Notes: a model not told the origin generated them from the letters alone. A DNA stretch of 64,000 bases from OMPR01 sp965183835 (GCA_965183835.1 CBCYME010000023.1:124001-188000), one strand, 5' to 3'. Positions 1 to 8,436 are shown, counted from the first letter of the stretch. Translations and numbers: made by a program.

Positions 1-2
1 TT

Positions 3-1064
3 GAACGCGCCGGGATCGAAAAAGGCGAAGTCAGCGAGACCATTTTGGGTCAGGTTCTGACCGCAGCACAGGGCCAAAACCCTGCACGTCAGGCCCACAT
101 CAACGCCGGTTTGCCACAGGAAAGCGCCGCCTGGAGCATCAACCAAGTGTGTGGTTCAGGCCTGCGCGCCGTTGCATTGGGTGCACAGCACATCGCCCTG
201 GGTGATGCGGATATCGTTGCCGCCGGTGGTCAGGAAAACATGACGCTGAGCCCCCATGCCGCAAACCTGCGTGCTGGTCACAAAATGGGTGACATGAAAT
301 ACATCGACACGATGATCCGTGACGGTCTGTGGGATGCATTCAACGGCTACCACATGGGCCAGACCGCTGAAAACGTCGCCAACCAATGGCAGATCAGCCG
401 CGAAATGCAGGACGAATTCGCTGTGGCGTCGCAGAACAAAGCCGAAGCTGCACAGCTGGCTGGCAAGTTCGCTGACGAAATCGTTCCGTTCATCATCAAA
501 ACTCGCAAGGGCGATATCGTGATGGATAAAGACGAATACATCCGTCACGGCGCTACCATGGCGGCCATGCAAAAACTGCGCCCTGCCTTTACCAAAGACG
601 GCTCGGTCACCGCTGCAAACGCATCCGGCCTGAACGATGGTGCGGCAGCCACCCTGCTGATGTCTGCCGACAACGCTGAAAAGCGCGGCATCGAGCCATT
701 GGGCCGCATCGCGTCTTATGCCACAGCCGGTCTGGACCCATCGATCATGGGTGTTGGCCCGATCTATGCATCGCGCAAAGCGCTGGAAAAAGCCGGTTGG
801 AAAGCCGAAGATCTGGATCTGGTCGAAGCCAACGAAGCCTTTGCTGCACAGGCCTGCGCCGTGAACAAAGACATGGGCTGGGATCCGGCAATCGTCAACG
901 TGAACGGCGGTGCAATCGCCATCGGTCACCCCATTGGGGCCTCGGGCTGCCGAGTTCTGAACACCCTGTTGTTCGAAATGAAACGCCGGGACGCAAAGAA
1001 GGGTCTCGCGACCCTCTGCATCGGCGGTGGCATGGGCGTTGCCCTCTGCGTGGAGCGCGACTAA
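3..1064 (+). CDS. phaA: acetyl-CoA C-acetyltransferase (beta-ketothiolase), 5'-truncated by window edge
   Basis: Condenses two acetyl-CoA into acetoacetyl-CoA, the first step of polyhydroxybutyrate synthesis. The reading frame is open from base 3, so the N-terminus lies outside the window; 353 of about 391 residues are present. All three thiolase signatures are visible: the nucleophilic Cys in NQVCGSGLR, the His in NGGAIAIGHPIGASG, and the second Cys in CIGGGMGVA near the end. It is followed by a strong terminator and then phaB, the classic pairing that favours the biosynthetic enzyme over a FadA-type degradative thiolase. Confidence 0.96.
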   Translation, partial: ERAGIEKGEVSETILGQVLTAAQGQNPARQAHINAGLPQESAAWSINQVCGSGLRAVALGAQHIALGDADIVAAGGQENMTLSPHAANLRAGHKMGDMKYIDTMIRDGLWDAFNGYHMGQTAENVANQWQISREMQDEFAVASQNKAEAAQLAGKFADEIVPFIIKTRKGDIVMDKDEYIRHGATMAAMQKLRPAFTKDGSVTAANASGLNDGAAATLLMSADNAEKRGIEPLGRIASYATAGLDPSIMGVGPIYASRKALEKAGWKAEDLDLVEANEAFAAQACAVNKDMGWDPAIVNVNGGAIAIGHPIGASGCRVLNTLLFEMKRRDAKKGLATLCIGGGMGVALCVERD

Positions 1065-1085
1065 GCGCCCGCCAAGTGACCATAC

Positions 1086-1116
1086 AAAGGGCGCCACTGA
1101 GCGCCCTTTTATTTTT
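1086..1116 (+). terminator. Rho-independent terminator after phaA
   Basis: GGGCGC (1089-1094) pairs with GCGCCC (1101-1106) around a 6-base loop. The stem is extended by AAA/TTT and followed by the T-rich tail TTTTATTTTT. It lies 22 bases after the phaA stop, so phaB probably has its own promoter. Confidence 0.9.
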
Positions 1117-1162
1117 CTAAAACAACTCCTTAAGGCATATGCGACAATAATTCCGCTCTGTC

Positions 1163-1175
1163 ATGAAAATTTCAT
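1163..1175. promoter_or_regulatory. small perfect inverted repeat upstream of phaB
   Basis: ATGAAA-A-TTTCAT lies in the 137-base gap between the phaA terminator and phaB. It is AT-rich and sits where an operator or promoter for phaB would be expected. No regulator can be assigned: it does not look like the CTGC-N-GCAG site reported for PhaR. Confidence 0.25.
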
Positions 1176-1253
1176 CGCGAAAGAATATTGCGTACCCTTG
1201 CCGAAATAGGTAACAGCATTACCAGGCCAAATATCAATTGGAGGATTCCTCAC

Positions 1254-1976
1254 ATGGCACGTACAGCACTCGTCACCGGCGGTTCCCGCGGCATTGGCGC
1301 CGCAATTTCCAAGGCCCTGAAAGCCGAAGGATACAACGTTGCAGCCACATACGCAGGCAATGACGAAGCCGCCGCCGCCTTCACCGCAGAAACCGGCATC
1401 GCCACTTACAAGTGGAACGTTGCGAGCTACGAAGAATCCGCAGCGGGCATCGCTAAAGTCGAAGCCGAAATCGGCCCCATCGACGTGGTTGTTGCAAACG
1501 CAGGCATTACTCGTGACGCCCCGTTCCACAAAATGACACCCGAGCAGTGGCATCAGGTCGTCGACACCAACCTGACCGGCGTGTTCAACACCGTCCACCC
1601 GATCTGGCCTGGCATGCGTGAGCGTAAATTCGGCCGTATCATCGTGATCAGCTCGATCAACGGTCAGAAAGGCCAGTTCGCTCAGGTGAACTATGCTGCG
1701 ACCAAAGCCGGCGATCTTGGCATCGTGAAATCACTGGCACAAGAAGGCGCGCGCGCAGGCATCACCGCCAACGCGATCTGCCCCGGCTACATCGGCACCG
1801 ATATGGTTATGGCCGTTCCAGAAAAAGTGCGTGATTCGATCATCGCTCAAATCCCAACTGGCCGTTTGGGTGAGCCCGAAGAAATCGCACGCTGCGTTGC
1901 CTTCCTGGCATCCGACGACTCGGGCTTTATCAATGGTTCGACCATCTCGGCGAACGGTGCTCAGTTCTTCGTCTAA
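1254..1976 (+). CDS. phaB: acetoacetyl-CoA reductase
   Basis: NADPH-dependent short-chain dehydrogenase that reduces acetoacetyl-CoA to (R)-3-hydroxybutyryl-CoA, the PHB monomer. The start at 1254 is chosen because GGAGGA lies just upstream and gives the usual 240 residues beginning MARTALVTGGSRGIGAA. The Rossmann glycine motif (TGGSRGIG), NAG motif (VVANAGITRD) and catalytic YAATK are all present. An upstream in-frame start at 1188 would add 22 residues that the family lacks. Confidence 0.96.
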   Translation: MARTALVTGGSRGIGAAISKALKAEGYNVAATYAGNDEAAAAFTAETGIATYKWNVASYEESAAGIAKVEAEIGPIDVVVANAGITRDAPFHKMTPEQWHQVVDTNLTGVFNTVHPIWPGMRERKFGRIIVISSINGQKGQFAQVNYAATKAGDLGIVKSLAQEGARAGITANAICPGYIGTDMVMAVPEKVRDSIIAQIPTGRLGEPEEIARCVAFLASDDSGFINGSTISANGAQFFV

Positions 1977-2001
1977 TCAACTGACGCAGACGCAAAGAGT
2001 T

Positions 2002-2034
2002 GGGGCCGATCCTATTGCAGGATCGGCCCCTTTT
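2002..2034 (+). terminator. Rho-independent terminator after phaB
   Basis: GGGGCCGATCCT pairs perfectly with AGGATCGGCCCC around ATTGC and is followed by TTTT. It ends 58 bases after the phaB stop and closes the phaAB locus. Confidence 0.93.
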
Positions 2035-2063
2035 CGTATCCCGTAAGAACGCGCGCGCTGCGA

Positions 2064-2174
2064 TCAGCGGGAACCGAATAGCCATTGCCATGCTGTTTTG
2101 ACAAACACGGCGCGCTCCTGATGGGCCCGTTTGAATGCACGCTGTGCGGCAGGATTAGTGGTTGCTTCAATCAT
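2064..2174 (-). CDS. small hypothetical protein, 36 residues
   Basis: Not assigned to a named family. The frame encodes MIEATTNPAAQRAFKRAHQE followed by a Trp-rich end (TAWQWLFGSR). An AAGGAG Shine-Dalgarno sequence lies 7 bases before the ATG at 2174, which makes this start better than the ATG at 2189 or the longer 98-residue frame. The N-terminus is rich in Ala, Arg and Gln and probably helical; the C-terminus is amphipathic. It is divergent from the LysR gene at 2288, with 113 bases between. The strong ribosome site argues that it is a real gene. Confidence 0.6.
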   Translation of the reverse strand: MIEATTNPAAQRAFKRAHQERAVFVKTAWQWLFGSR

Positions 2175-2287
2175 CTCACGCTCCTTCATCAGGTTATTTA
2201 TTTTTACCTTGGACCCAATATGGCCAAACGTAGGCAATGCTACAAACGAGACTTTCCAAAGCTTCAATAAAGTATTACTTAACTGAA

Positions 2288-3235
2288 ATGTCTCTTCGTC
2301 TCCCTCCGCTAACCGCTTTACGCGCCTTTGACTCCGCAGCACGGCACATGTCGTTTGCAAAAGCCGCTGCTGAGTTAAATGTCACCCCTGCCGCCCTTTC
2401 GTTTCAGATCAAATCTCTCGAAGAACACTTGGGTGTGCCATTGTTTCTTCGGTTGAACCGAGCCGTTGAACTGACAGAGGCCGGGCGCGTGTTAGCACCC
2501 GGAGCCGCCGAAGGGTTTCAAACGCTGGCTGCGGCGTGGCAATCTGCCCGCCGCTTGCAGGACAATACCACACTCAACGTCACAGCCGGCCCGGCCTTTA
2601 CGGCCAAATGGCTTGCGCCGCGCCTGTACGAATTCGCGCGTAGCTTTCCCGAGATTGACCTGAGGTTCTCGGCCACGTTGCGTTTGATGGATTTTGCTAG
2701 GGACGAAGTCGATGTTGCCATCCGGTTTGGCTATGGACCTGACGAGGGTCTGTATGCCCTCCCCCTACGCCGGGAATGGATCACGCCAGTCATGAGCCCC
2801 GAAATGGCGAACCGGTATCCAACTCCAGACAGCTTGCGCGATGCCTCTCTGCTCTTTGATCATTCGGTTGATTTTCTGGACCCACCCTGCGATTGGACCA
2901 CTTGGTTTCGTGCTGCGGGTCTTGATTTCACCCCTACGCATGGCTCTCACTTTAGTCAGGCAGACCATGCAGTCGATGCAGCAGGTGCGGGTGCAGGAGT
3001 AGCATTGGGTCGCCGCGCGATGGTTGTCAAAGACCTACACGAAGGCAAGTTGGTGGCCCCTTACGCCCTTGCGCTGGAAACCAAGGCGCATTTCCGCTTC
3101 ATCTGCACGCTCGGCACCGAAGACCGCCCGCAAATCAAAGCTTTTCGAGACTGGATTCTGACCGAAATCACAAAAACGGATTACGTGACGGATTCGCTAA
3201 CGATCATCCCTGTCGAAGATATTCCGCCGCTTTGA
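2288..3235 (+). CDS. LysR-family transcriptional regulator, GcvA-like
   Basis: 315 residues. The N-terminal winged helix-turn-helix (about 8-67: LTALRAFDSAARHMSFAKAA... VTPAALSFQIKSLE) has the pattern of the GcvA/AmpR branch; a periplasmic-binding-like effector domain follows. The ATG at 2288 gives the standard MSLRLPPLTALRAF start. Members of this branch often control a divergently transcribed neighbour, here the 36-residue gene. The effector cannot be predicted. Confidence 0.9.
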   Translation: MSLRLPPLTALRAFDSAARHMSFAKAAAELNVTPAALSFQIKSLEEHLGVPLFLRLNRAVELTEAGRVLAPGAAEGFQTLAAAWQSARRLQDNTTLNVTAGPAFTAKWLAPRLYEFARSFPEIDLRFSATLRLMDFARDEVDVAIRFGYGPDEGLYALPLRREWITPVMSPEMANRYPTPDSLRDASLLFDHSVDFLDPPCDWTTWFRAAGLDFTPTHGSHFSQADHAVDAAGAGAGVALGRRAMVVKDLHEGKLVAPYALALETKAHFRFICTLGTEDRPQIKAFRDWILTEITKTDYVTDSLTIIPVEDIPPL

Positions 3236-3264
3236 ACACCTTCCGCACCGGCGATACCAGATGG

Positions 3265-3310
3265 CGAGGGTTGGGCCCTCGGGTTCTGCACAATAACCTT
3301 TTTGGGGGGG
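3265..3310 (+). repeat. hairpin followed at distance by a T5G7 tract
   Basis: CGAGGG-TTGGG-CCCTCG (3265-3281) forms a compact hairpin 30 bases after the LysR stop. A T5G7 homopolymer run follows at 3299-3310. The T-run is 18 bases from the stem, so this is only a weak candidate terminator. Confidence 0.3.
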
Positions 3311-3313
3311 CCT

Positions 3314-3490
3314 GTGACAGCCAGCGAGGTGTCTCAGATGTCTGGCACGTAATCCGATGCGGCCAAACTCAAATCTATTGTCACATTGGGGTTGGCCGGG
3401 ATCGCCATCCTAACCTAAGGTTTGGCGATCACGACCTTTGTGAGTACCGGCAAAGCATCAATTGCTGCGCGGACTATACTGCCTACTTAA
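3314..3490 (+). pseudogene. possible relic of a small membrane protein gene
   Basis: Read from GTG at 3314, the frame gives a hydrophobic stretch (KLKSIVTLGLAGIAILT, then after a stop GLAITTFVSTGKAS) typical of a transmembrane segment, but it is broken by two TAA stops before the stop at 3488. The 251-base gap between the LysR gene and the DUF465 gene holds nothing else convincing. This may be a decayed short ORF or a chance pattern. Confidence 0.2.
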
Positions 3491-3651
3491 ACGGAAAGTC
3501 GCTCAATCTCTTCCTTTAGTTTGAGCTTTTGCTTTTTCAGATTCACCAAATGCAAGTCATCAATACTCGGGGAACGCTGCGCTTGTTCCACTTCGCTACT
3601 GAGGTTGTCATGCTTTCTTTTCAGTTCTGTCAGGTGTGAGCTCAGGCTCAT
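3487..3651 (-). CDS. DUF465 (YdcH-like) small coiled-coil protein
   Basis: 54 residues, MSLSSHLTELKRKHDNLSSE and onward, ending in a Lys/Glu-rich heptad segment (LKKQKLKLKEEIERL). Length, the N-terminal L-x-x-L-x-x-KH pattern and the predicted coiled coil match the DUF465 family of short cytosolic proteins of unknown role. The ATG at 3651 is chosen because GAGGAGG lies just upstream; the longer frame to 3711 has no such site. Confidence 0.85.
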   Translation of the reverse strand: MSLSSHLTELKRKHDNLSSEVEQAQRSPSIDDLHLVNLKKQKLKLKEEIERLSV

Positions 3652-3763
3652 GGCAGTCCTCCTCTGAACTAGATGCTCGACAAGTTGAGCATAATCAAAA
3701 GCGACTGTCACGCTGCAGCCGCACGAATTTTGTCATGAAATCGACATATGCGCTGAACCTTGC

Positions 3764-4537
3764 TTACTCAGCGTCAGGCCAGGGCATGGCGGCCCCATCC
3801 CGCAAAACAGCCCGGATTTCAGCACGATAGCTTTCGCCATCTTTCTCGTGCCTGGCCCCTTCGTGCAAAACCAGCGGGGCGTGCAGGCGAAAATCGGCTT
3901 TGCCACCTTTGCGGGCCCGTAGAATCACCAGATCCGCGGACCGGCCCAAACGCGCAGCCAAAGGCAGCACTTCGACAGAGCCCAAGCGCCCGTCGCAGGC
4001 CATCAGGATCTCGGGCAAGCGATCCGTTCGTTGGATCATATGCAGATATCCTTTGGGTGCGAGCCGGCGCGCGGCCACCTCGACCCAAAGGGCAAGCGGT
4101 GTTTCTTCGCCCAGAGCCATGCGTCGTCCGGTATCTGTTGCGCTGCTGTGCGCGCCTAAACGGTAATAGGGCGGGTTGGCGATCACATGGTCAAATTGCA
4201 TCTGTCTCAGCTCAGGCGGCAGAGATGTCAGATCACAACAGCTCACCGTCAGATTAGCACCGTTTTCGGCCCCGTTTCGCTGCCCCAGATTGGCATAGGC
4301 AGGCTGCAGTTCCACCCCCTGTAAATGCAGGCCAGAAACACGGCCATGCAGGGCCAGAATCGCCGCCCCTGCCCCGCAACCCAGCTCCAGCACCGATTGC
4401 CCCGCCTTGGCGGGAACGGCCGCGGCCAACAACACCGGATCAACCCCTGCACGGTATCCATTGCGCGGCTGCCACAACTGAATGCGCCCGCCCAAGAACC
4501 CATTCCGGGTCAAGTCATCAGGTTGAAATTGGGTCAC
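3764..4537 (-). CDS. SAM-dependent methyltransferase, TrmN6-like
   Basis: 257 residues with a Rossmann-fold methyltransferase core: VLELGCGAGAAILAL (SAM-binding motif I), the acidic end of strand 2 (GVELQP) and the N-methyltransferase motif NPPYY. The NPPY motif and size fit the YfiC/TrmN6 group, which methylates A37 of tRNA1(Val); the substrate is inferred. The first codons overlap the stop of the DUF2007 gene (ATGA, 4534-4537), so the two are cotranscribed and probably translationally coupled. Confidence 0.85.
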   Translation of the reverse strand: MTQFQPDDLTRNGFLGGRIQLWQPRNGYRAGVDPVLLAAAVPAKAGQSVLELGCGAGAAILALHGRVSGLHLQGVELQPAYANLGQRNGAENGANLTVSCCDLTSLPPELRQMQFDHVIANPPYYRLGAHSSATDTGRRMALGEETPLALWVEVAARRLAPKGYLHMIQRTDRLPEILMACDGRLGSVEVLPLAARLGRSADLVILRARKGGKADFRLHAPLVLHEGARHEKDGESYRAEIRAVLRDGAAMPWPDAE

Positions 4538-4749
4538 TTGCCCAACGGGATTTCGTTATCTCGCATCACAATCACCGCACGGTCATAATCATCGACACGC
4601 ACCATCATGCGGCGCGGAAACAATCCGATACCACCTTCTAGGATGCTCATATTTACGTCCATCTGAAAGCAGTCTATATCCTCGCCCTCAAGAAGGGCGG
4701 ATGCAAAGGCCATGACGGTCGGATCGGTGCTGCGCAAAAGTTCCTTCAT
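4534..4749 (-). CDS. DUF2007 domain protein
   Basis: 71 residues, MKELLRSTDPTVMAFASALL and onward. The pattern (switching between aliases of the same protein site, LLEGEDIDCFQMD...VRVDDYDRAVIVM) fits DUF2007, a ferredoxin-like 'putative signal transducing' domain. The start at 4749 removes ten upstream residues that do not fit the family. It is divergent from ispB (4806) and coupled by ATGA to the downstream methyltransferase. Confidence 0.85.
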   Translation of the reverse strand: MKELLRSTDPTVMAFASALLEGEDIDCFQMDVNMSILEGGIGLFPRRMMVRVDDYDRAVIVMRDNEIPLGK

Positions 4750-4805
4750 AAAGACGGATGTAAGGGCAAGGGGGGGCAAATGTCGACCCTTGTATCAGGA
4801 GTGTG

Positions 4806-5804
4806 ATGGACAGCAGCACGATCTCAAAACCGCATGAGCGTTTGGCAGCCACCCTTGAGGGCGAAATGGCCGCTGTGAATGAGCTGATCCGGACACGGAT
4901 GGCATCGGAACACGCACCGCGAATTCCCGAAGTGACCGCCCATTTGGTCGAAGCAGGCGGCAAGCGCCTGCGCCCCATGTTGACTTTGGCCGCCGCGCGC
5001 TTGTGTGGATATCAGGGCGAACACCATGTGCGGCTTGCTGCGACGGTGGAATTCATTCACACCGCGACCCTGCTCCATGATGATGTCGTAGACGAAAGCG
5101 GGCAACGCCGGGGGCGTCCAACAGCGAATCTGTTGTGGGATAACAAATCCTCGGTTCTGGTTGGCGATTATCTGTTTTCCCGCAGCTTTCAGTTGATGGT
5201 GGAAACCGGCAGCCTAAGGGTGCTGGATATTCTGGCCAATGCCTCAGCAACCATCGCCGAGGGCGAAGTTCTGCAAATGACCGCAGCGCAAGATTTGCGC
5301 ACAGACGAAGCAGTTTATCTGCAAATTGTACGCGGCAAGACCGCAGCGCTGTTTTCGGCGGCGATGCAGGTGGGCGGCGTTATCGCCGAAGCCCCAGAAT
5401 CGCAAGTGCAGGCCCTGTTTGACTATGGGGACGCTTTGGGAATCGCCTTTCAGATTGCCGATGACCTGTTGGATTATCAGGGCGATGCGAAAACAACCGG
5501 CAAGAACGTTGGTGATGATTTCCGCGAGCGCAAGTTGACCCTGCCCGTGATCAAAGCCGTCGCACAAGCCACCGCCGAAGAACGCACATTCTGGGAGCGC
5601 ACCATTGAAAAAGGGCGTCAGGATGACGGCGATTTAGAGCACGCGTTGGAGCTGATGAACAAATACGGCACGTTCGAAGCCACACGCATTGATGCCAATG
5701 ACTGGGCCGCCAAAGCCAAAGCGTCTTTGGGAACGCTACCTGACGGAGAGATTCGCACCATGCTTAGTGATCTTGCCGACTATGTGGTGTCGCGCCTGAA
5801 CTGA
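4806..5804 (+). CDS. ispB: polyprenyl diphosphate synthase (octaprenyl/decaprenyl type)
   Basis: 332 residues. Builds the long isoprenoid diphosphate used for the ubiquinone side chain. Both aspartate-rich motifs are visible: first DDVVD in LLHDDVVDESGQRRG, second DD..D in FQIADDLLDYQGD; GGKRLRP near residue 55 binds the homoallylic substrate. The ATG at 4806 follows AGGAG; the GTG at 4803 is too close to it. It belongs with ubiA later in the window. Chain length (C40 or C50) cannot be read from sequence here; Q-10 is usual in this order. Confidence 0.94.
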   Translation: MDSSTISKPHERLAATLEGEMAAVNELIRTRMASEHAPRIPEVTAHLVEAGGKRLRPMLTLAAARLCGYQGEHHVRLAATVEFIHTATLLHDDVVDESGQRRGRPTANLLWDNKSSVLVGDYLFSRSFQLMVETGSLRVLDILANASATIAEGEVLQMTAAQDLRTDEAVYLQIVRGKTAALFSAAMQVGGVIAEAPESQVQALFDYGDALGIAFQIADDLLDYQGDAKTTGKNVGDDFRERKLTLPVIKAVAQATAEERTFWERTIEKGRQDDGDLEHALELMNKYGTFEATRIDANDWAAKAKASLGTLPDGEIRTMLSDLADYVVSRLN

Positions 5805-6628
5805 TCACCGGACATAGGTTTACATGCAACGGCCCACCATTCTGGATGGGCCGTTTTTATGTGTGCCACTGCGTTTTTCTGGGTCAGGGCATCATCCATA
5901 ATTGCAAAACAGGTTGCCCCAGACCCCGACATGCTAGCCAGACGACACCCGGGTTGCCCCCGCAACATATCCAAAACAGCCGCGATCACAGGCTCTGCCG
6001 ACACGGCGGGCGCCTCTAGATCATTGCGCTGACTTGTGACCCAAGACACCCAACCCTCTGCCTCCATAGGCCAGTCCATCGCCGGGTTCTCTTTGCAATC
6101 CAAGGCTTTGAACACCACCGGCGTTGGTACCTCGACCCGAGGGTTGACCATTACAAGATGCATGTCCGGTGCAGGCTTAACTTCGGTCAGTTGTTCGCCA
6201 ATCCCCCGCATCCTGACCAGACCACGCTTTAGGCACAACGGGACATCCGCCCCCAGAGACAACACCGACTCGGGCGCGGGCAGAGGCATGCCATAAAGCT
6301 GGCTTAACCCGATCAGCGTCGCCGCCGCATCCGAAGATCCGCCACCGATCCCAGCCGCCGCAGGTAGGTTTTTGTGCAGCTGGATATCTGCGGTAACGCC
6401 CATAAGCTGCGCCGCTTTCACAACCAGATTGCGCCCATCCGCAGGCACCCCTGCTGAACACGGCCCGGACACTTCAAGCCGCGTCTCGGCGGTTTTGGTC
6501 AGGGTAACACGATCACCGACATCGGCAAAAACCACCAACGAATCCAACAGATGGTATCCATCGGATCGTTGGCCGGTCACATGCAAAGTCAGGTTGATTT
6601 TGGCGGGTGCAAAGACCTCAACCGTCAT
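5780..6628 (-). CDS. ispE: 4-(cytidine 5'-diphospho)-2-C-methyl-D-erythritol kinase
   Basis: GHMP kinase of the MEP isoprenoid pathway; 282 residues. N-terminal FAPAKINLTLHVTG and the ATP-binding glycine loop PAAAGIGGGSSDAAATL are unmistakable, as is a third GHMP motif (SMSGSGATCFAI). The C-terminus runs 25 bases into the 3' end of the convergent ispB; the last dozen residues (PMSGDQFRRDTT) look like a non-conserved extension past the usual PEWW end. The start overlaps the stop of the upstream TPR gene by 11 bases. Confidence 0.94.
   Translation of the reverse strand: MTVEVFAPAKINLTLHVTGQRSDGYHLLDSLVVFADVGDRVTLTKTAETRLEVSGPCSAGVPADGRNLVVKAAQLMGVTADIQLHKNLPAAAGIGGGSSDAAATLIGLSQLYGMPLPAPESVLSLGADVPLCLKRGLVRMRGIGEQLTEVKPAPDMHLVMVNPRVEVPTPVVFKALDCKENPAMDWPMEAEGWVSWVTSQRNDLEAPAVSAEPVIAAVLDMLRGQPGCRLASMSGSGATCFAIMDDALTQKNAVAHIKTAHPEWWAVACKPMSGDQFRRDTT
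5828..5858 (+). terminator. ispB terminator located inside the 3' coding end of ispE
   Basis: AACGGCCCA (5828-5836) pairs with TGGGCCGTT (5847-5855), with an inner CCA-TTC-TGG extension and one bulged A, then TTTTT. On the + strand it ends 54 bases after the ispB stop. On the - strand the same bases encode the conserved end of IspE (AHPEWWAV). Confidence 0.8.
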
Positions 6629-8336
6629 TGGCGACCTTTAGGGGATCTGCACCTTCATCCGCCAAGACAGCGTCCAAGCCCACATCCAGCTTGCGCCGAA
6701 TACGTTCGGGATCGGCTTCGCCATCGGTGTCTTCGGGTTTCACAAACGACAGGGCGCGGCTCCACTGGAACTCGGCCTCGCGGATGCGCCCCACAGCCCA
6801 ATAGACGTCGCCCAAATGGTCATTCACCACCGGATCAACGGGCATCAATTCAACCGCTTTTTCCATATGCGCAACGGCTTCGGAATACCGCCCGAGACGG
6901 AACAGAACCCAGCCAAGACTATCCACGATATAGCCGCTTTCCGGACGCGCCGCGACGGCCCGTTCGATCATCTCAAGCGCCTCATCCAGATTGACCTGCT
7001 TTTCAACCATCGAATATCCCAGATAGTTCAGGACCTGTGGCTGTTCGGGATTCAGTTCCAGGGCTTGACGCAGATCCGCCTCGCTTTTGTCCCAGTTTTT
7101 CAACCGCTCATGGCTGATTCCACGGGCATAATGCAGGAACCACTGTGCCGGAGCGCCCTCTTCCGTGAGGCTCAGCGCTTTGTCATAGGCGTTCACCGCG
7201 TCTTGATATTCCTCTTGCTGTCGCAGCAGATCCCCAAGCGCGGAATGCACCGAGGCCATCGATGGGTATTCAAGTGACAGTTGCTGCAAGACTTCGACAG
7301 CCGCGTCCGGCTTGGCCGCGCGACGCAATGCTTCGGCGCGGCCCAGTTCAGCGGCGTGATGGTCCAGACTGTCCCGAGGCACTTGGCGATAGCTGGCAAC
7401 GGCCAGTTCGTATTGTCCCAGATTGTCGAGCAACTCAGCGCTCAGCAGCAGCGAATCAATGTGGTCGGGACGCAGGAAGTTCGCAGCCCGCGCATACAGC
7501 AGTGTATAGTCATCAGCCGCTTCGTTGTTCAGCGCCGCCCCGATCGAGAAAAACACCTCGGCCGCGCCATCCTGAACCGAACGCACCTGTGTGAACGGCA
7601 GTTTCTCTCCTGCAGTCAGACGATCGGTGACCGAAATCAAAGCCGGATCGGAACGCCCGACAAAGACATCCGTCATGATTTCGCGGGCTTTGTCGTTCTG
7701 ATCCAGCTGCGACAGGATTTCAACGCGCGCCAGCACCGCTCGACGCGATATGGTAGTCAGCGCCCCATCATCTGCCGCAAACAGGGCCTCGGCCCCCTCA
7801 TAATCGCCGACCGAGGCCAGAGCCAAGGCCTTGTGATACATTGCAAATCCCCGCAGCCCATTTTGGTCCGCAACGATATCAAACTGCGCCAAAGCTTTGG
7901 CAACAGACCCAGCGCCCATGTGGGCCCAGCCAATCAATAGCCCGTCGACCAGCGGTCCGACCCCGAATTTTTCGAGATCCCGCGCAAGCACTGTATCGTA
8001 TTGCTTGTCCGCAAAAAGGTTGGCCACCACGATCAAATGGGCCACTTGGCTGCGCAGACCATCAGATTCGATTTTTTGCGCAACTGGCAGCGCCCGCAGC
8101 ACCTGCCCTGACGACAGCTGTGCGACGGCCAGATCTTCCATCAATTTTGGATTGCTTGGATCCATCCCCAGAACACGTGCATAATAGAGGGCAGCCGCAG
8201 CGAAATCGCTGTCATAGGCGGCCTGTCGGCCTGCGAGATACGCCCCAGCCCCAGATTGCGCCGAACCCGTGGTGGGCAATGCCAAAGTAACTGCAATCGC
8301 GGCGATCGCCGCGCGTTGGACTAGGGAAAACACCAA
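6618..8336 (-). CDS. secreted tetratricopeptide-repeat protein
   Basis: 572 residues with a signal peptide (MVFSLVQRAAIAAIAVTLAL...GSAQ) and at least eight TPR-like units. The clearest are residues 350-520, for example AVNAYDKALSL, ADLRQALELNPEQPQVLNYLGYSMVE, and GRYSEAVAHMEKAVELMPVDP. It is probably periplasmic or outer-membrane associated and acts as a protein-interaction scaffold. It overlaps ispE by 11 bases and is the first gene of that unit. Proteins of this arrangement are widespread in Rhodobacterales next to ispE; the partner is unknown. Confidence 0.88.
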   Translation of the reverse strand: MVFSLVQRAAIAAIAVTLALPTTGSAQSGAGAYLAGRQAAYDSDFAAAALYYARVLGMDPSNPKLMEDLAVAQLSSGQVLRALPVAQKIESDGLRSQVAHLIVVANLFADKQYDTVLARDLEKFGVGPLVDGLLIGWAHMGAGSVAKALAQFDIVADQNGLRGFAMYHKALALASVGDYEGAEALFAADDGALTTISRRAVLARVEILSQLDQNDKAREIMTDVFVGRSDPALISVTDRLTAGEKLPFTQVRSVQDGAAEVFFSIGAALNNEAADDYTLLYARAANFLRPDHIDSLLLSAELLDNLGQYELAVASYRQVPRDSLDHHAAELGRAEALRRAAKPDAAVEVLQQLSLEYPSMASVHSALGDLLRQQEEYQDAVNAYDKALSLTEEGAPAQWFLHYARGISHERLKNWDKSEADLRQALELNPEQPQVLNYLGYSMVEKQVNLDEALEMIERAVAARPESGYIVDSLGWVLFRLGRYSEAVAHMEKAVELMPVDPVVNDHLGDVYWAVGRIREAEFQWSRALSFVKPEDTDGEADPERIRRKLDVGLDAVLADEGADPLKVANDG

Positions 8337-8391
8337 ACTGCCTGCCTTTTCTCATCTGCTTTTAGACAAGCTAGGGCGTCAGTGGCAAAGA

Positions 8392-8426
8392 GGCAATGGC
8401 ACACCCTTCACGAGCGCGCCATTGCC
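8392..8426 (-). terminator. probable terminator after the ETF-QO gene
   Basis: GGCAATGGC and GCCATTGCC are perfect 9-base arms around a 17-base loop. On the - strand the hairpin lies 11 bases after the ETF-QO stop and is followed by TCTTTG, a short T tract. It is plausible but not ideal. Confidence 0.55.
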
Positions 8427-8436
8427 GGATTCTTGC

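Noticed and set aside
1..1064. Degradative thiolase FadA instead of PhaA
   Set aside because: Adjacency to phaB and the biosynthetic-type text favour PhaA; there is no fadB neighbour.
156..1097. 313-residue open frame antisense to phaA
   Set aside because: It is a codon shadow of the thiolase; no ribosome site and no recognisable motif.
3299..3310. T5G7 tract as a phase-variable switch
   Set aside because: It is not inside or just upstream of any supported gene, so length changes would have no evident effect.
3232..3519. 95-residue open frame between the LysR and DUF465 genes
   Set aside because: Its composition is not protein-like, it has no ribosome site and it overlaps the DUF465 gene end; another frame of the same stretch looks more like a gene relic.
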